NCBI GenBank assembly: GCA_036365515.1
Contig: CM070875.1
Coordinates: 89,108,128 to 89,172,127 of the forward strand
Origin: Torymus aiolomorphi
Lineage: Eukaryota; Arthropoda; Insecta; Hymenoptera; Torymidae
Direction: 5' to 3'
Length of the DNA: 64,000 nucleotides
The notes under the pieces were generated by a model that was not told where the DNA came from, did no database searches, and worked only from the letters and a program-made list of their open reading frames with translations. Both the position numbers and the translations under genes were made by a program. Positions 9,769 to 20,952 of the stretch are shown piece after piece (positions within the stretch are counted from its first letter, which is position 1; every line of letters begins with the position of its first letter).

Positions 9769-11274
9769 ATGACGATGCATGGAAAACTGGTAGTTCCTGA
9801 GGAGGAAAGTAAGAAAGTTCTCTTAGAATGTCACGACGACCCTACTGCTGGACATCTAGGAAGGGAGAAGACCTTCGCGAGAGTATCCCGATATTATTAC
9901 TGGCCGAGATACTACAAGTCAGTAAAGGAACATGTCAGAACATGTTTGATATACCAGCAGTGCAAGGTGGAACAAAGGCCACCCCTCGGTTTGATGGGGT
10001 GGCGAGTTATTCATAGGCCTTGGAAAATCGTCGCGGCGGATATAATGGGTCCTTTAATCAGAAGCAAAGCCGGATTCGAGTATATATTGGTCTTCCAGGA
10101 TTTATTTACTCGATGGGTAGAGTGTATCCCTATCCGGAAAGCCAACGGCAAGACTATTCGAAAAGAACTGAAGAATAGGATAGTCTTACGATATGGCATA
10201 CCCGAAGTCTTCCTTTCCGACAATGGAACCGAATTTAAAAACCAGGTAATAGATCAATACCTGGCCGAAATAGGAGTTCACCACTCTCTTACTCCTCCTT
10301 ACCATCCTCAAGCAAATCCGGTGGAGAGAGTGAATAGAACCCTCAAGACCAGTATTATGGCATTTGTGGAAGGGAACCATAATACTTGGTACGAGAAGCT
10401 ACCTGAACTGGTGTTCGCGCTAAATAACACACCCCATAGTGCCACTGGTAAGTCACCGACCATGTTAAATTATGGCAGGGAGCCAGTGCCTCCCGAGACT
10501 AAGAGGAGGGAACAAGATCAGGTAGTCGAAGAGACTGTTGTTCAAGAGGATGAAGACGCCTGGTTAGAAAGAATGAGAAATCTCAGCAATATGCTAGATG
10601 ATGCTGGTCACCATTCAAGAGAAGAACAAGAGAGGCATGCTGAGATATATGATGCCAGGCGGAGAGAACCGAAGTTCGAGGCCGGTGATCGCGTGTGGAA
10701 GAAGAATCGCGTGTTATCCTCGGCAGCTCAAGGAGTGATGGCGAAGTTGGCACCGAAATACGTTTGCCCTTACGAGATATTGGAGAAGAAAGGGCCCAAC
10801 ACGTACAAACTGGTGGATCAGGAAGGAGATGTTGAAGACCTGGTCCATGCAGAACACTTGAAGCCATACTTCGCTGGAGAAGAGCCCGAGGATAACGAGG
10901 AAACACACGAGCGCGATATAACTGAAGGAGAGGATGACGTCGCCCGACCATCTGGGGAAGAAGAAGAAATGGCAAAGAGCGACCCGCCACTTGCGAGAAC
11001 TCAGCCGCCAGCGGGCGCTGGGCAAGATCAGGACGAGGTTGGCGTGACAACGCAAGCTCGCGGGAGAGGTAGGCCGAGAAAGACAGCGATAGTCACGAGA
11101 AGGCCAGGCGAAACTTCTCCTACACCAACCAACCCCGTCCCTGTTGCGAGCGAGTCCCTAAAACGACCTCGTCGCCGACCGAAAGGTTCGCGGAATCGCG
11201 TACTAACCTGCGACCCCGTCTCGACGTCCCCCCGGAGAACACGCGCGAATCCGAACTACGGTTCCCGAGGATAA
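9769..11274 (+). pseudogene. pol: Pol part 3: integrase (Gypsy A)
   Basis: Integrase joins element DNA to the chromosome. The N-terminal zinc-binding region has its two histidines (CHDDPTAGH), but the first cysteine of the expected CxxC near TCLIYQQC appears to be a tyrosine. The catalytic core has D (VAADIMGPL), D (FLSDNGTEF) and E (YHPQANPVERVNRTLK). A C-terminal DNA-binding region follows, with VWKKNRV and KLAPKYVCPYEI, then an acidic, proline-rich and basic tail. The frame differs from the RT part by what looks like a one-base length change in an A run near 9780. The open 501-codon stretch suggests modest age. Confidence 0.85.
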
Positions 11275-11279
11275 ACGCT

Positions 11280-11300
11280 ATCTTCTCCTCTGTCCGCAGG
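11280..11300 (+). promoter_or_regulatory. Splice-acceptor-like site before ORF3
   Basis: A pyrimidine-rich run TCTTCTCCTCTGTCCGCAG ends in AG at 11298-11299, two bases before the ATG of ORF3. It looks like a 3' splice site, which would let ORF3 be translated from a spliced subgenomic mRNA as retroelement third genes often are. No donor was assigned. Confidence 0.5.
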
Positions 11301-12110
11301 ATGAGTCTTGGACAGCTGAACCAGCAACAGCTCCTCGAGCTGGTAGGCCAGCTGCTGACGCAGATGCAGCTGCTGCCTCCGACACTTGGCCGGATGATAC
11401 CAGGTGCCGGAATACCTGCCATTTTAGGAGGAGTCACGGAGGGATCCTCCGTAACTATAGAGGAACTACCGGCAGGGGAGACAGTAGTTTCTCCATCAAC
11501 GCGGTCGATACTAAGACGACCGAAGACCGCGATAGACGTCACTACTTTGGTAGTTAGCCAGAGTAGCGAAGTCAAAGAGGAGTCGTCGACTCCACAGGTA
11601 GTGGAGCCTGTGGAGTCAGAAAAACGGAAGAGTTGGGCCAGTGAGGAGAGCCTCGCCCACGATACTCAGCAGGTAGAGGAGCCTGCGGAGAATAGCGAAT
11701 CGTGTGAGTTGTCAGGTCGCTCCCCCATGTCGGTCGCTTGGATGAAACTCGAAGCCAACTTGATAGCATCTCGAGAGCTATCCCAGTTGGCTAGAGAAAA
11801 GGAAGAGGCCGTCATGAGAGAGTGGGATAACTTCCACGATTATGAAGGGGCGAGGGTCCACTCCGAAAAGTGGTTTAATCTGGTCCTGGGCCGCAAAGAA
11901 GAGCTCGCGGCGGCAGTCGAGTTTCGCCGACAGCGAAGCGAGAGTAAGGCTCGCGAGGCTCGCGAAACTCGCGAGGCCTTGGAAAAAGCTCGACGCCTCC
12001 ACGAGTCCAAGGAAAAAGAGGTGGCCCGGGTCCAGGCCGAACTCGCAAGGGCCAGGACAGAAGAAGAGGAGGCAGCCAGGGGTAGGAGGAGGCCTGCCCT
12101 GGTAGGGTAA
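11301..12110 (+). CDS. Third ORF of Gypsy A, coiled-coil protein of unknown role
   Basis: A 269-aa ORF downstream of integrase, where some Gypsy elements carry env. It is not envelope-like: no signal peptide, no membrane-spanning segment and no cysteine-rich ectodomain. What is visible is a Leu/Gln-rich start (QQQLLELVGQLLTQMQLL), a Gly/Pro hydrophobic patch, an acidic Ser/Glu-rich middle, and a strongly charged Ala/Arg/Glu region (about residues 160-260, with EARETREALEKARRL) predicted to be a long coiled coil. Gag-like or RNA-binding roles are possible; I do not recognise the family. A different reading frame continues past the stop with a zinc-finger-like end. Confidence 0.65.
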   Translation: MSLGQLNQQQLLELVGQLLTQMQLLPPTLGRMIPGAGIPAILGGVTEGSSVTIEELPAGETVVSPSTRSILRRPKTAIDVTTLVVSQSSEVKEESSTPQVVEPVESEKRKSWASEESLAHDTQQVEEPAENSESCELSGRSPMSVAWMKLEANLIASRELSQLAREKEEAVMREWDNFHDYEGARVHSEKWFNLVLGRKEELAAAVEFRRQRSESKAREARETREALEKARRLHESKEKEVARVQAELARARTEEEEAARGRRRPALVG

Positions 12111-12412
12111 TAACACCCATAAAAGAGCCCTGTCCGAGTAGAGCGAAAAGCCGCCAGAGGAGTAGCTCCAGGAGACGACCATCGAGGGGTCCCCAACAAG
12201 ATCGGGCGTCCACTCCAACGGACTCAACTGGGCCTCCAAGGGCTCTTTCCTCTCGTCGGCGTCTGCCCAGAGAGGCGAGACAACCAAGACGGTGCTTCTT
12301 TTGCGGGCACCTCAACGACCGCAACCCAGCTACCTGCCCTGGAGCCGCGAATCACGACCCGCTCAACCCTTTCTATTATCAGCAAAAATGCCAAACAAAT
12401 TTTGACCGATGA
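12111..12412 (+). pseudogene. Frame-shifted C-terminal extension of ORF3 with Cys/His cluster
   Basis: Shifted frame, open from before 12108 to a TGA at 12410-12412. It encodes an Arg/Ser/Pro-rich stretch (SSSRRRPSRGPQQDR) and ends in a compact cysteine/histidine cluster RCFFCGHLNDRNPATCPG with a later NHDPLNPFYYQQKC. The dense composition and end position suggest the original ORF3 product ended in a basic, nucleic-acid-binding zinc motif and that this copy suffered a frameshift around 12100. Alternatively it is reached by programmed frameshifting; I saw no clear slippery site. Confidence 0.5.
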
Positions 12413-12588
12413 AGGGGCATTAGATTTTTTTTTATTATTATTATTGTTTTAATAAAGTTTTTTTATTTTCCTATAACAATCGCGTTCGCTTGAGTATTCC
12501 TAGAACCTTAGCCCTTTCCAGGTATTAGCGACGCCGGATTGAGTTGCAGAGTCCTTTATCAGAAGATAAGTGACATCTGGGTGGGGGG
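12413..12588 (+). other. Gypsy A 3' untranslated region with polypurine tract
   Basis: Contains a T-rich and ATT-repeat stretch with an AATAAA at about 12450, then a G-rich run GGGTGGGGGG (about 12579-12588) immediately before the 3' LTR, the expected place for the plus-strand priming polypurine tract. Confidence 0.6.
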
Positions 12589-13995
12589 TTTCACGGCATA
12601 CCGTACCGACGTCGCGGATAAGCCGTAGTTGAAGTAACTCATGCGCGCGAACGCGAGATGTCGCGTCGATGCAGAATCTGAGCTGCATCGACGTGATGAC
12701 TAGCGGACCGCGGCGAGCCGGACGGCCATCTTATAGTTCGCTACGGTATTCTGCAAGCGCTTTTCGTTTCGCTCCACCTTGTTTCGCCCATTATTAAAAG
12801 AAGACTCATTCGTTCTTTTGAAGAGAAGTACCGTGTCAGAGCGCGAATCACGAGAGTTTAGCTCCTGATATACAAAAATAGTGTATTGAAGTACTTCTGC
12901 GGTTTTCGCGCTTTAAAGTGCAAAGCTCAAGTGCGACAGGCTAGTATCACCTGCCGCACTTAAACTACTTAGTGTCTGGAGGAAGTAATAGCACTTTTCG
13001 TGACCGCTCTACCGCAGCATCAAGATTTTTATATTGCTCAGGACGTAAGACCAGACACGTCCGAGACCGATCAACTACTTGAGCCGTTGCTAAATTGGGT
13101 AAAAGGTAAGCGTGCACGCATTCTTCCGCGCCGCGTATTAGCTCCGCGTAACCGCTTGTCCAGGCTCGTCGTACCTGGACATTGGCTTCGAGTAGGCGTT
13201 CTCGTGCGGTGAGAGCAAGTGCGAGGAGAGAGTGTAGGCATCGGGCTCGCGCTTCATCAAGGTTAAACGCGAGGTCAAACCACCGGCTTTTTCAAAGCCG
13301 GTGATTGCGCACAACAGGTGCGCACATGTGTAAACCCGCCGTATACCCTCTCTCTCACACTTATACGTGTGTGCGTCGCGCGGCGATCGCGACTGCTCTC
13401 ACACTTCGTCGCTTTACTCGGTGAGCGCGCGCGTAGAGTACCGCACACGTGAGGCGTATTATACCTCACGTGCGCGGTGTAAATTACCGCGGGCGTGACG
13501 TCAGTCTCCGAGGCAGCTGACGTTAGAGGTAACGTGCTGGCGCACCGTTTAGATAGGGAATACGCAAACCTAAATTCATTTCTTTTATATTTCTGATCCA
13601 TTATCACACCACAACTTCTTTTATTTAACAAACAATAGTCTTTTATTATTAACATTTAACTTCTCGAGTTATTATTTCGCGACCTAGTCATTCCCCGTTC
13701 CCCGCCACCTCCGCGGTCGTTACGTAAGAGAAAACGTATCGTTTCATCTGAGCAGCCGGCACACGAACCAGTGAACGAGAGGAGAGTTCGAGTCACTGGT
13801 GAGAAACAAAGCGCAAGTCTTCGACTTGCGTGTTGCACGGTAAGTAACTAGATTAGGTGAACGTTGCACGACGTTGTAGCGTCCGTTGCATAATCTGGCT
13901 ATTACATCTCCGGGAGTTGAACCGAGATTTATGAGATTGAACCGCTAAGGTACGCAGGTGAAATGTGCCTTAGCCAGAAAATCCACTCCGTGACA
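12589..13995 (+). repeat. Probable 3' LTR of Gypsy A
   Basis: Begins TTTCACGG, one change from the element start TGTCACGG, shares CACGGC--CCGTACCGAC with the 5' end, and ends CCGTGACA. At about 1.4 kb it is long but possible for this group. It is CpG-rich, with many GCGCGC and CACGTG words. Because the 5' LTR is not preserved, the limits rest on the terminal motifs and the G-rich tract just before them. Confidence 0.55.
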
Positions 13996-14007
13996 ATATA
14001 TACATAT

Positions 14008-17000
14008 AAGGAGTTTCACGTCAACTGCCCGAGCGCCGCGCGCGGGCGATAAATCGTGCTATTTCTAACTCATGTTTATGATACTAAAATGTAACTAAAA
14101 CAATTGTTTCATAAGCATTTCCGATGTATTATTTCCTCAGCTTTCCAATGGTGTAGGCAGTTTTTCCGAAATTTTCCATTTTCACCTTCAAAAAGTACAA
14201 AACGTCTTATATCTCAAATGTGTATTTTTAATATTTTTTTTACCATTTAGATCGAAATCTGAGCATTTTTTAGATAGGAAATAATTTTTGTCATAATTTG
14301 CTCAGGATGTTTTCTTCGAGAAATAGAACGCGAAAGAGTAGCGCAACGGCTCTCCTGCGCGCGGGACGTCGCGCGGGAAGTGGCGAAAACTATCCCTGCC
14401 TCGCTACCTAATAACCTTTCATAATCTTTACCTGTTCTTTCGAATTAATTGTAATGTAATAATAATATTTTATTGGCTTTTTTATAAAAAAAAAAAGAAA
14501 ACAGAGTTTCATAGCTAACAGCAATATAGTAACTATACTAACGCTTTTTTCTGAGTGCAGATAATTTTTCTTTGTTTTAGCTAACAGTTTTTCTCGGGAA
14601 GATTGATATTCAGAACATAAAGAGGTTTTTTTGAGCTTCAATGTACTTACATCAATTGGAATAATAGCATGTTATTGTAATGTGCCTGGTATGAATTTAG
14701 CCTTATCCAGTTTTGGTTTTAGTTTCAAGACAGTATCTTCATATGATTCTTTACTGCTATAAAAAACTTTGGTTTCTTTGCAATAATCTTTAGCCCAGTT
14801 ATAAAGCTCTTCTGGCGTTAAAATATAATTATTAGAAGAAAGTTGTAGACTCGCTCGTTTTGCACCTCTTTTTAGGTTGGCGCCTATACCATCGCATGCA
14901 CCTTTGCCATGCTCCGTGGTATAAAAATGCCACTCAGCTGGAACACCAAAATTTTTCTCATGAAAAAGAAAATTTAGAAAATTAGATTTATTTCTAAAAT
15001 GCTGACCTGCTCCATCAGTGAAATAATAGACTTTTTTTACTATGAATTTAGTTTTCAGGTAAGATATTATAACTTTTTGATATTCATAAACGGCAACAGT
15101 ATCATGGTTTATATTGTCGGAATTCACAGCAATGCTTACATGTTTAAGCTCTTCATTTTCTTTATAATACAGAGAACTGTAAAAACAGTTGCTTGGTTGT
15201 TGTTCCAGTGCAACGATTGTGTAGAATTTTGTGTAACAAACGCATAATTTTCGGAAAAATCACAACACACAAGAAATTCTCCTTGTTGAAGGTTATTTTT
15301 TAAGTCACTTACAAAAAGTGATTGATTCTTAGCAAAAAATCGTGAGATTTTAATTTCCTCAATTTTTCTCCTAGTATGTCCATAAATTCATGAACATTTA
15401 CAGTTTTAGGAGCTATTGTCCACGATCTGTTTGAAACCATGATTCATACTCTATTTGAAAAATATCACTTTCATCAAAACAGTCAAGCAAATGTTTACGT
15501 AATATGGACATATTGGAGCAATCTAAACAGTCACCCAAATAGTATCTATCGTGTGCATCATTACACATAATTGCTTCGATGCAATCGTGGTAGTTTTTAA
15601 GTGGCAATCTAGTATTTCTTTGTTAAATTTTCTAGATTCATACTTAGCATGAGCTTTACGTTTTCGTGATGTACACACACGCATACATTATGCGTACCAC
15701 TACTTCCAGCTAAAACACAATGTGGTGGCCTCAATTGTGTAAATTTAGTAAAACCAATATTAACGTGTTCATTTTGTTTTTTATATGAACTATACAGTTC
15801 ATTTGAATTACCAAGCAGTAATCTTTTTTGAACATGTTCTCTTTTGCCATTGCTCTGCTTAAGAGATATGTAATCTTTTAAACCTGGCATAATTCGGCTT
15901 ACATCACCTTTTTCATAAAATGTTTTCACTGAATTTACAGTTTCAGCTGAAAGTAGTTTGCCACTTTTATTAGCAGGTATTAAAAAAATTCCACTTTTAG
16001 CTACTAAATTTTTTGCTTCGCGAGCTTCCCGTTCAGTACAAGCGAATTCTCGCATTAAGTCCCTACGAGACAAAACTCAGGCGCAAGAGTTAGTAACTGA
16101 ATTCTCTCTTACTTCTTTGTTGATTCTGAAATATTTTCTTTATTTGTTGAAGAACTGCAACACCAGCTTTGTGATACTCATCGTTACACACTATTATAGC
16201 TTTTTCAGCATCAGCTGGAGGTAAACTTGATTTATGTTTGTAAATTTGGAGTTGACAGTTAGAACAAATTTTTGCTTTTTCTGGTACTAAGGGATATTCG
16301 CTTCTTAAAAGTGTTGGAAAGTCGATCAAGTCTTTTATTTTATATGAAGGGTGATCATTTTTATTTAAAGGATTTATGTATTTTAATTTCCAAGTTGAAT
16401 CCATTTTAGTAGCTACAATAAACGGAAGAAATAACGAAACAGAGGGTTACCGACGATTTAATCATCAAATACACGAAAGACACTATGAAATCCAAGTTTG
16501 ATTGTATTGACAGAAATTCGAACAAATTTGAAAGAGGTATTCCTCTTCGAATAAGATGAAAAGTCATTGCAATTATATACTTTCGACGTGACGATCCACA
16601 TAAGGATAGAAAATTCCGATATGAAAGCCACCTATCGAAAGAAAAATGAATCATGCGGTGCCGCGCGACGTCCCGCGCGCAGGAGAGCCGTTGCGCTACT
16701 CTTTCGCGTTCTATTTCTCGAAGAAAACATCCTGAGCAAATTATGACAAAAATCATTTCCTATCTAAAAAATGCTCAGATTTCGATCTAAATGGTAAAAA
16801 AAATATTAAAAATACACTTTTTGAGATATAAGACGTTTTGTACTTTTTGAAGGTGAAAATTGAAAATTTCGGAAAAATTGCCTACATCATTGGAAAGCTG
16901 AGGAAATAATGCATCGGAAAAGCTTATGAAACAATTGTTTTAGTTACATTTTAGTATCATAAGCATGAGTTAAAAATAGCACGATTTGGCGCTCGCGCGC

Positions 17001-17030
17001 GGTGCTGGGGCAGTTGACGTGAATCGCCTC
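14008..17030 (-). mobile_element. DDE-type DNA transposon, unclassified family, copy 1
   Basis: A 3.0 kb element with inverted repeats of about 370 bp (14008-14376 and 16661-17030). The terminal motif is approximately GAGGCGTTTCACGTCAACTG. Flanks ATACATAT and ATATATAT are consistent with an 8-bp target duplication, but lie in TA-rich DNA. One protein, in minus-strand pieces, fills the middle. The protein family recurs in animal genomes and carries an RNase-H-like transposase pattern, but I cannot name the superfamily with confidence (a Sola-type or other long-TIR group is possible). Confidence 0.75.
14672..16404 (-). pseudogene. Transposase-like protein, copy 1, multiply frameshifted
   Basis: Reading on the minus strand the protein starts MDSTWKLKYINPLNKNDHP at 16404. 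A short cysteine pair (CSNCQLQIYKHK) follows, then a possible helix-turn-helix segment (SRRDLMREFACTEREAREA), the conserved VSRIMPGLKDYISLKQ and RPPHCVLAGSSGTHNVCVCVHHENVK blocks, an acidic D-containing strand (FLVCCDFSENYAF, near 15260), a second D (YYFTDGAGQHFRNK) and AEWHFYTTEHGKGACDGIG. The order fits a zinc/HTH N-terminus plus an RNase-H-fold catalytic core. Frame breaks occur near 16080, 15608, 15410 and 15130, so this copy is dead. Copy 2 is better preserved. Confidence 0.75.
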
Positions 17031-17757
17031 ATATATATGAGGCGCGAAAGAGTAGACGCACCGCCTTTCCTGCGCGCGGTACTACGCAGTACAGCGCGCG
17101 GACTGCGCCCGTCTCAGTGCCTATATAATAACCTTTTATAATCTTTAATACTTTACCTATTATTCTGGATTCTTAATAATGCATGGAGTAATATTTTATT
17201 AATTATTTTATAAAATAATAAAATTTCAAAATTAACAGCAATATAGTAACTCTTGTACTAACGTTTCTTTTTCAGTGTAGATAATATTTTTTTTTTGTTT
17301 TTACGTGTTATATCTCGAAAAGTATATTTTTAATATTTTTTTCACCCTTTAGATCGAGAGCTGTGTATTTTTTACGTAGGAAATGGTATTTTCCAAAAAG
17401 TGTCCAAGATGTTTTCTGCTAGAAATAGAACGCGAAAGAGTAGACGCACGGCGCTGAAAAGACGGTTCCTACGCGCGGTACCGCGCGACACGGAATCATT
17501 CATTTTTCATTCGATAGGTAGCGTCCACACTTTTCAAAGTGTATGTAAATCATCACGTCGAAAGTATATAATTACCATAACTTTTTATCTTTTTCCTCTT
17601 CAAATTTTGTCGAATTTCTTGTCAATAGCAGTTAAACAATTTGATTTCCTTGCGACTTTTGTGCATTTGATTATTAAATCATTGGTGACTCTTGATTTCA
17701 ATATTTTTGCTTTCTCAAAGAGAAAGTTTTCCATTTTTGTTTATTATAGGAATTAAA

Positions 17758-19514
17758 ATGGATTCATCTTGGAACTTGAAATGTATAAATCCTTTAAATA
17801 AAAATGATCACCCTGCATCTAAAAATTTGTCTGACTTTCCAACACTTTTCAGAAGTGAATATCCTTTAGTACCTAAAAATGCTAAAATATGTTCAACCTG
17901 TCGACGCCAAATTTATAAACAGAAATCAAGTTTATCTCCATCTGATGCTAAAAAAGCTAAAACAGTGTGTGATGATGAATATCACAAAGCTGGTATTGCA
18001 GTTCCCGAACAACTAAAGAAAAAATTTCTGAGTTAACAAATAAGCAAGAGAGAATTCAGCTATTAACTCTCGCGCCGAAGTTTTGGTCTCGTAGGGACTT
18101 GATGCGAGAATTCGATTGCAGTGAACGGGAAGTTCGCGAACTTCGCTTCGCGAAGCGAAAGATTTGGTAGCGAAGAGCGCAATATTTTCAATACCTGCAA
18201 AGAAACGTGGCAAACTACTTCCAGATGATACTGTAAATTCTGTAAAAAGTTTTTATGAGAGAGATGATATAAGCCGAATCATGCCAGGTTTAAAAGATTA
18301 TGTATCTATTAAACAGAGCAATGGCGAAAGAGAACATATTCAAAAAAGATTACTGCTTGGTAATTTAAATGAGCCGTATAATTTATATAAAAAAGAAAAT
18401 GAATGCGTTAATATTGGTTTTACTAAATTTACAGAATTGAGGCCACCACATTGTGTTTTAGCTGGGAGTAGCGTTACACACAATGTATGTGTGTGTGTGC
18501 ATCACGAAAATGTGAAGCTCATGCTAAGTGCTATGGACATAGAAAATTTACCTAAAGACACTCGATCAATTGCCTCTTAAAAACTACCACGATTGCATCC
18601 AAGCAATTGTGTGTAATGATGTACACGACATATGCTATTTGGGTGACTGTTTGGATTGCCCCAATATATCTATATTACGAAAACATTTGCTTGAATGTTT
18701 TGATGAAAATGATATTTTTCAAATAGAGTATCAAACATGGTTTCAAACAGATAGGTGTACAATAGCTTCGAAAACTGTAAATGTGCACGAATTTATGGAC
18801 ATACTGGGGAAAAAATTAATAAAATTAAAAACTCACGATTTTTTCGCTAAGAAACAATCACTTTTTATAAATAACTTAAAAAACAATCTTCAAGAAGAAG
18901 AATTTCTCGTGTGTTGCGATTTCGCAGAAAATTATGCTTTCGTTATACAAAATTCTACACAGTCCTTCCACTGGACTAATAACCAGGCAACAGTTTTTAC
19001 AATTGTAGTGTACTATAAACAAAATAATGATCTCAAACATGTAAGCATTGCTGTAATATCCGACAATTTAAATCATGATACCATAGCCGTTTATGAATAT
19101 CAAAAAATTGTAATACCCTACCTTAAAACTAATTTTGCAATCAAGAAAGTTTATTATTTGACTGATGAAGTAGGTCAGCATTTTAAGAATAAATCAAATT
19201 TTCAAAATCTTGTTTTTCACGGGAAAGATTTTGGAGTTACTGCTGAGTGGCATTTTTATGCCACAGCACATGGCAAAGGTGCGTGCGATGGTATAGGCGC
19301 GAACCTAAAACGAGGTGCAAAACGAGCTAGTCTACAAGTTTCTTCTAGTAATCATATTTTAACGCCAAAGGAGCTGTACAACTGGGCTAAAGATTACTGC
19401 AAACAAACTAAAGTTTTTTATAGCAGTAAAGCATCGTATGAAGAAACGGTTTTGAAACTAAAACCAAGACTGGACAAGGCTAAATCTATACCAGGCACGT
19501 TACAACCTACATAG
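17758..19514 (+). pseudogene. Transposase-like protein, copy 2
   Basis: Three overlapping open pieces cover nearly the whole protein: MDSSWNLKCINPLNKNDHP with CSTCRRQ (17758-18036), the MPGLKDYVSIKQ to CVCVHHENVKLML part (18164-18580), and a 314-codon catalytic part (18570-19514) with FLVCCDFAENYAF, YYLTDEVGQHFKNK and AEWHFYATAHGKGACDGIG. Breaks are a one-base change near 18030, a ~14-bp palindromic insertion (AACTTCGCTTCGCG) near 18135-18150 relative to copy 1, and a shift at 18570. The second catalytic-type motif reads TDEVGQ here but TDGAGQ in copy 1. Expected role is element transposition in the nucleus; inference from fold-like motifs only. Confidence 0.75.
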
Positions 19515-19600
19515 CATGAAACGTTCTGGAAGAAAATTCCAAGGAAGCTTACAGTGGAAGGTTAATGGTACCTTCCAGGAAGCTAACTGAAACTTTCAGA

Positions 19601-19613
19601 GAAGCTTCCAGAA
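19601..19613. promoter_or_regulatory. Heat-shock-element-like site
   Basis: GAAGCTTCCAGAA is a perfect three-unit nGAAnnTTCnnGAAn, the binding pattern of heat shock factor. The same 13-mer occurs at 20379-20391 and 26533-26545 in the same array, with many two-unit or one-mismatch versions. Binding is not shown. Confidence 0.4.
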
Positions 19614-20378
19614 AGATTCCAGGAAGGAAACAGAAAAAGTTTCAAATACTTAACTATGTGATATTACATGGAAGCTCTACGGAAACTTCTAAAAAGCTTA
19701 CATCGATTCATAGAAGATTATCGAAAATCAGTACTAGAAGCTTTCGCGGAAATCTCTTGAAAGCTAACATAAAGCTTCCAGGAAGAATAAAAGTTATATT
19801 ACATATAAAGATTACGTGAAGCTTTTGAAATATATTCCAGGAAGCTTCCTCTGGAAGTTCCAGATAAAACTTGAGGAAAGCTTTCATGGAAGATTCTAGG
19901 AAGTATTCAAGCAAGGTTCCTGATATATAAATAAAGTCACTGGCCTAAAGTTATAACGGAAGCTTCCGGCTAGATTCCGGAGTAACCTTTTTAGGGAGCT
20001 TCCAGAACGCGTTAGGAAAGTCTAACAGAAAGGTTCCAAAAGTGCTACGGTGAAATATTACTCAATACTTACGAGTAAGCTTCCACAAATCTTACATAAA
20101 CGATTACTGAAATGAGCACTGGAAGCTTCGCCGAAGGCTCTTGGAAGCTAACATAAAGCTTCTAGGAAGAATAAAAGTTAAATTACATAAAAAGATTACG
20201 TGAAGCTTTTGAAATATATTCCAGGAAGCTTCCTCTGGAAGTTCCAATTAAAACTTGAGGAAAGCTTTCATGGAAGATTCTAGGAAGTATTCAAGCAAGG
20301 TTCCTGACATATAAATAAAGCCACTGGCCTAAAGTTATAACAGAAGCTTCCGGCTAGATTCCGAAGTAACCTTTTTAG

Positions 20379-20391
20379 GAAGCTTCCAGAA
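20379..20391. promoter_or_regulatory. Heat-shock-element-like site
   Basis: Second perfect GAAGCTTCCAGAA, in a later unit of the array. Confidence 0.4.
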
Positions 20392-20722
20392 AACGTTACG
20401 AAAGACTAACAGAAAGGTTCCAAAAGTGCTAAGGTGAAATGTTACTCAAAATTTACGGGAAAGTTTCCATGAATGTTACATAAACGATTACTGAAATGAG
20501 CACTGGAAGCTTCGCGGAAGGATCTTGGAAGCTAACATAAAGCTTCTAGGAAGAATAAAAGTTAAATTACATATAAAGATTACGTGAACCTTTTGAAATA
20601 TATTCCAGGAAGCTTCCTCTGGAAGTTCCAATTAAAACTTTAGGAAAGCTTTAATGGAATATTCTAGGAAGTATTGAAGCAAGGTTCCTGACATATAAAT
20701 AAAGCCACTGGCCTAAAGTTAC

Positions 20723-20952
20723 TGTTGGAATATAAGTAAATGCTACGCTCCTGAACATAGCTACATGCGTGTGAGTGTATATGAGTAGAGCGAGAGTATC
20801 GCGAGCGCGGACAGCGCATGTACAGTTAGTCGTCACGAAATAGCCATATAAGGCAGACGGATTCTCACCACTGTAACCTAGACCTAAGTAGCTAATAAAC
20901 ATACTTTATATTATTAAAAATAACCTTAACTTATTTACCCTATATTACAACA
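20723..20952 (+). repeat. 5' LTR of the Copia element
   Basis: 230 bp, TG...CA termini, same length as the 3' copy. Of nine differences from the 3' LTR, five are A here and G there. Confidence 0.93.

Larger units (their letters stand above)
5452..13995 (+). mobile_element. Gypsy element A, decayed, with an extra 3' ORF
   Basis: An LTR retrotransposon with gag, protease, reverse transcriptase, RNase H and integrase in Ty3/Gypsy order, then a third ORF. The left end starts TGTCACGG and the right end finishes CCGTGACA, a perfect inverted pair. The flanks both read ATATATAC (5444-5451 and 13996-14003); eight bases is long for a Gypsy target duplication and the sequence is simple, so this is weak. 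The 3' LTR seems about 1.4 kb, but at the 5' end only about 20 bp of it is recognisable, so the 5' LTR looks internally deleted. Several breaks in pol make this copy defective. Confidence 0.8.
19522..20722. repeat. AAGCTTCC-rich tandem array, left part
   Basis: Imperfect tandem units of about 360 bp rich in GGAAGCTTCC. Repeated landmarks are GCCACTGGCCTAAAGTTATAAC, ACATATAAAGATTACGTGAA and AAAGGTTCCAAAAGTGCTA. The array continues after the Copia insertion at 25722. No coding capacity. It contains heat-shock-element-like triplets (19601-19613 and 20379-20391). Confidence 0.85.

Noticed and set aside
11301..12110. Envelope gene
   Set aside because: No signal peptide, transmembrane segment or cysteine-rich ectodomain; the protein is charged and coiled-coil-like.
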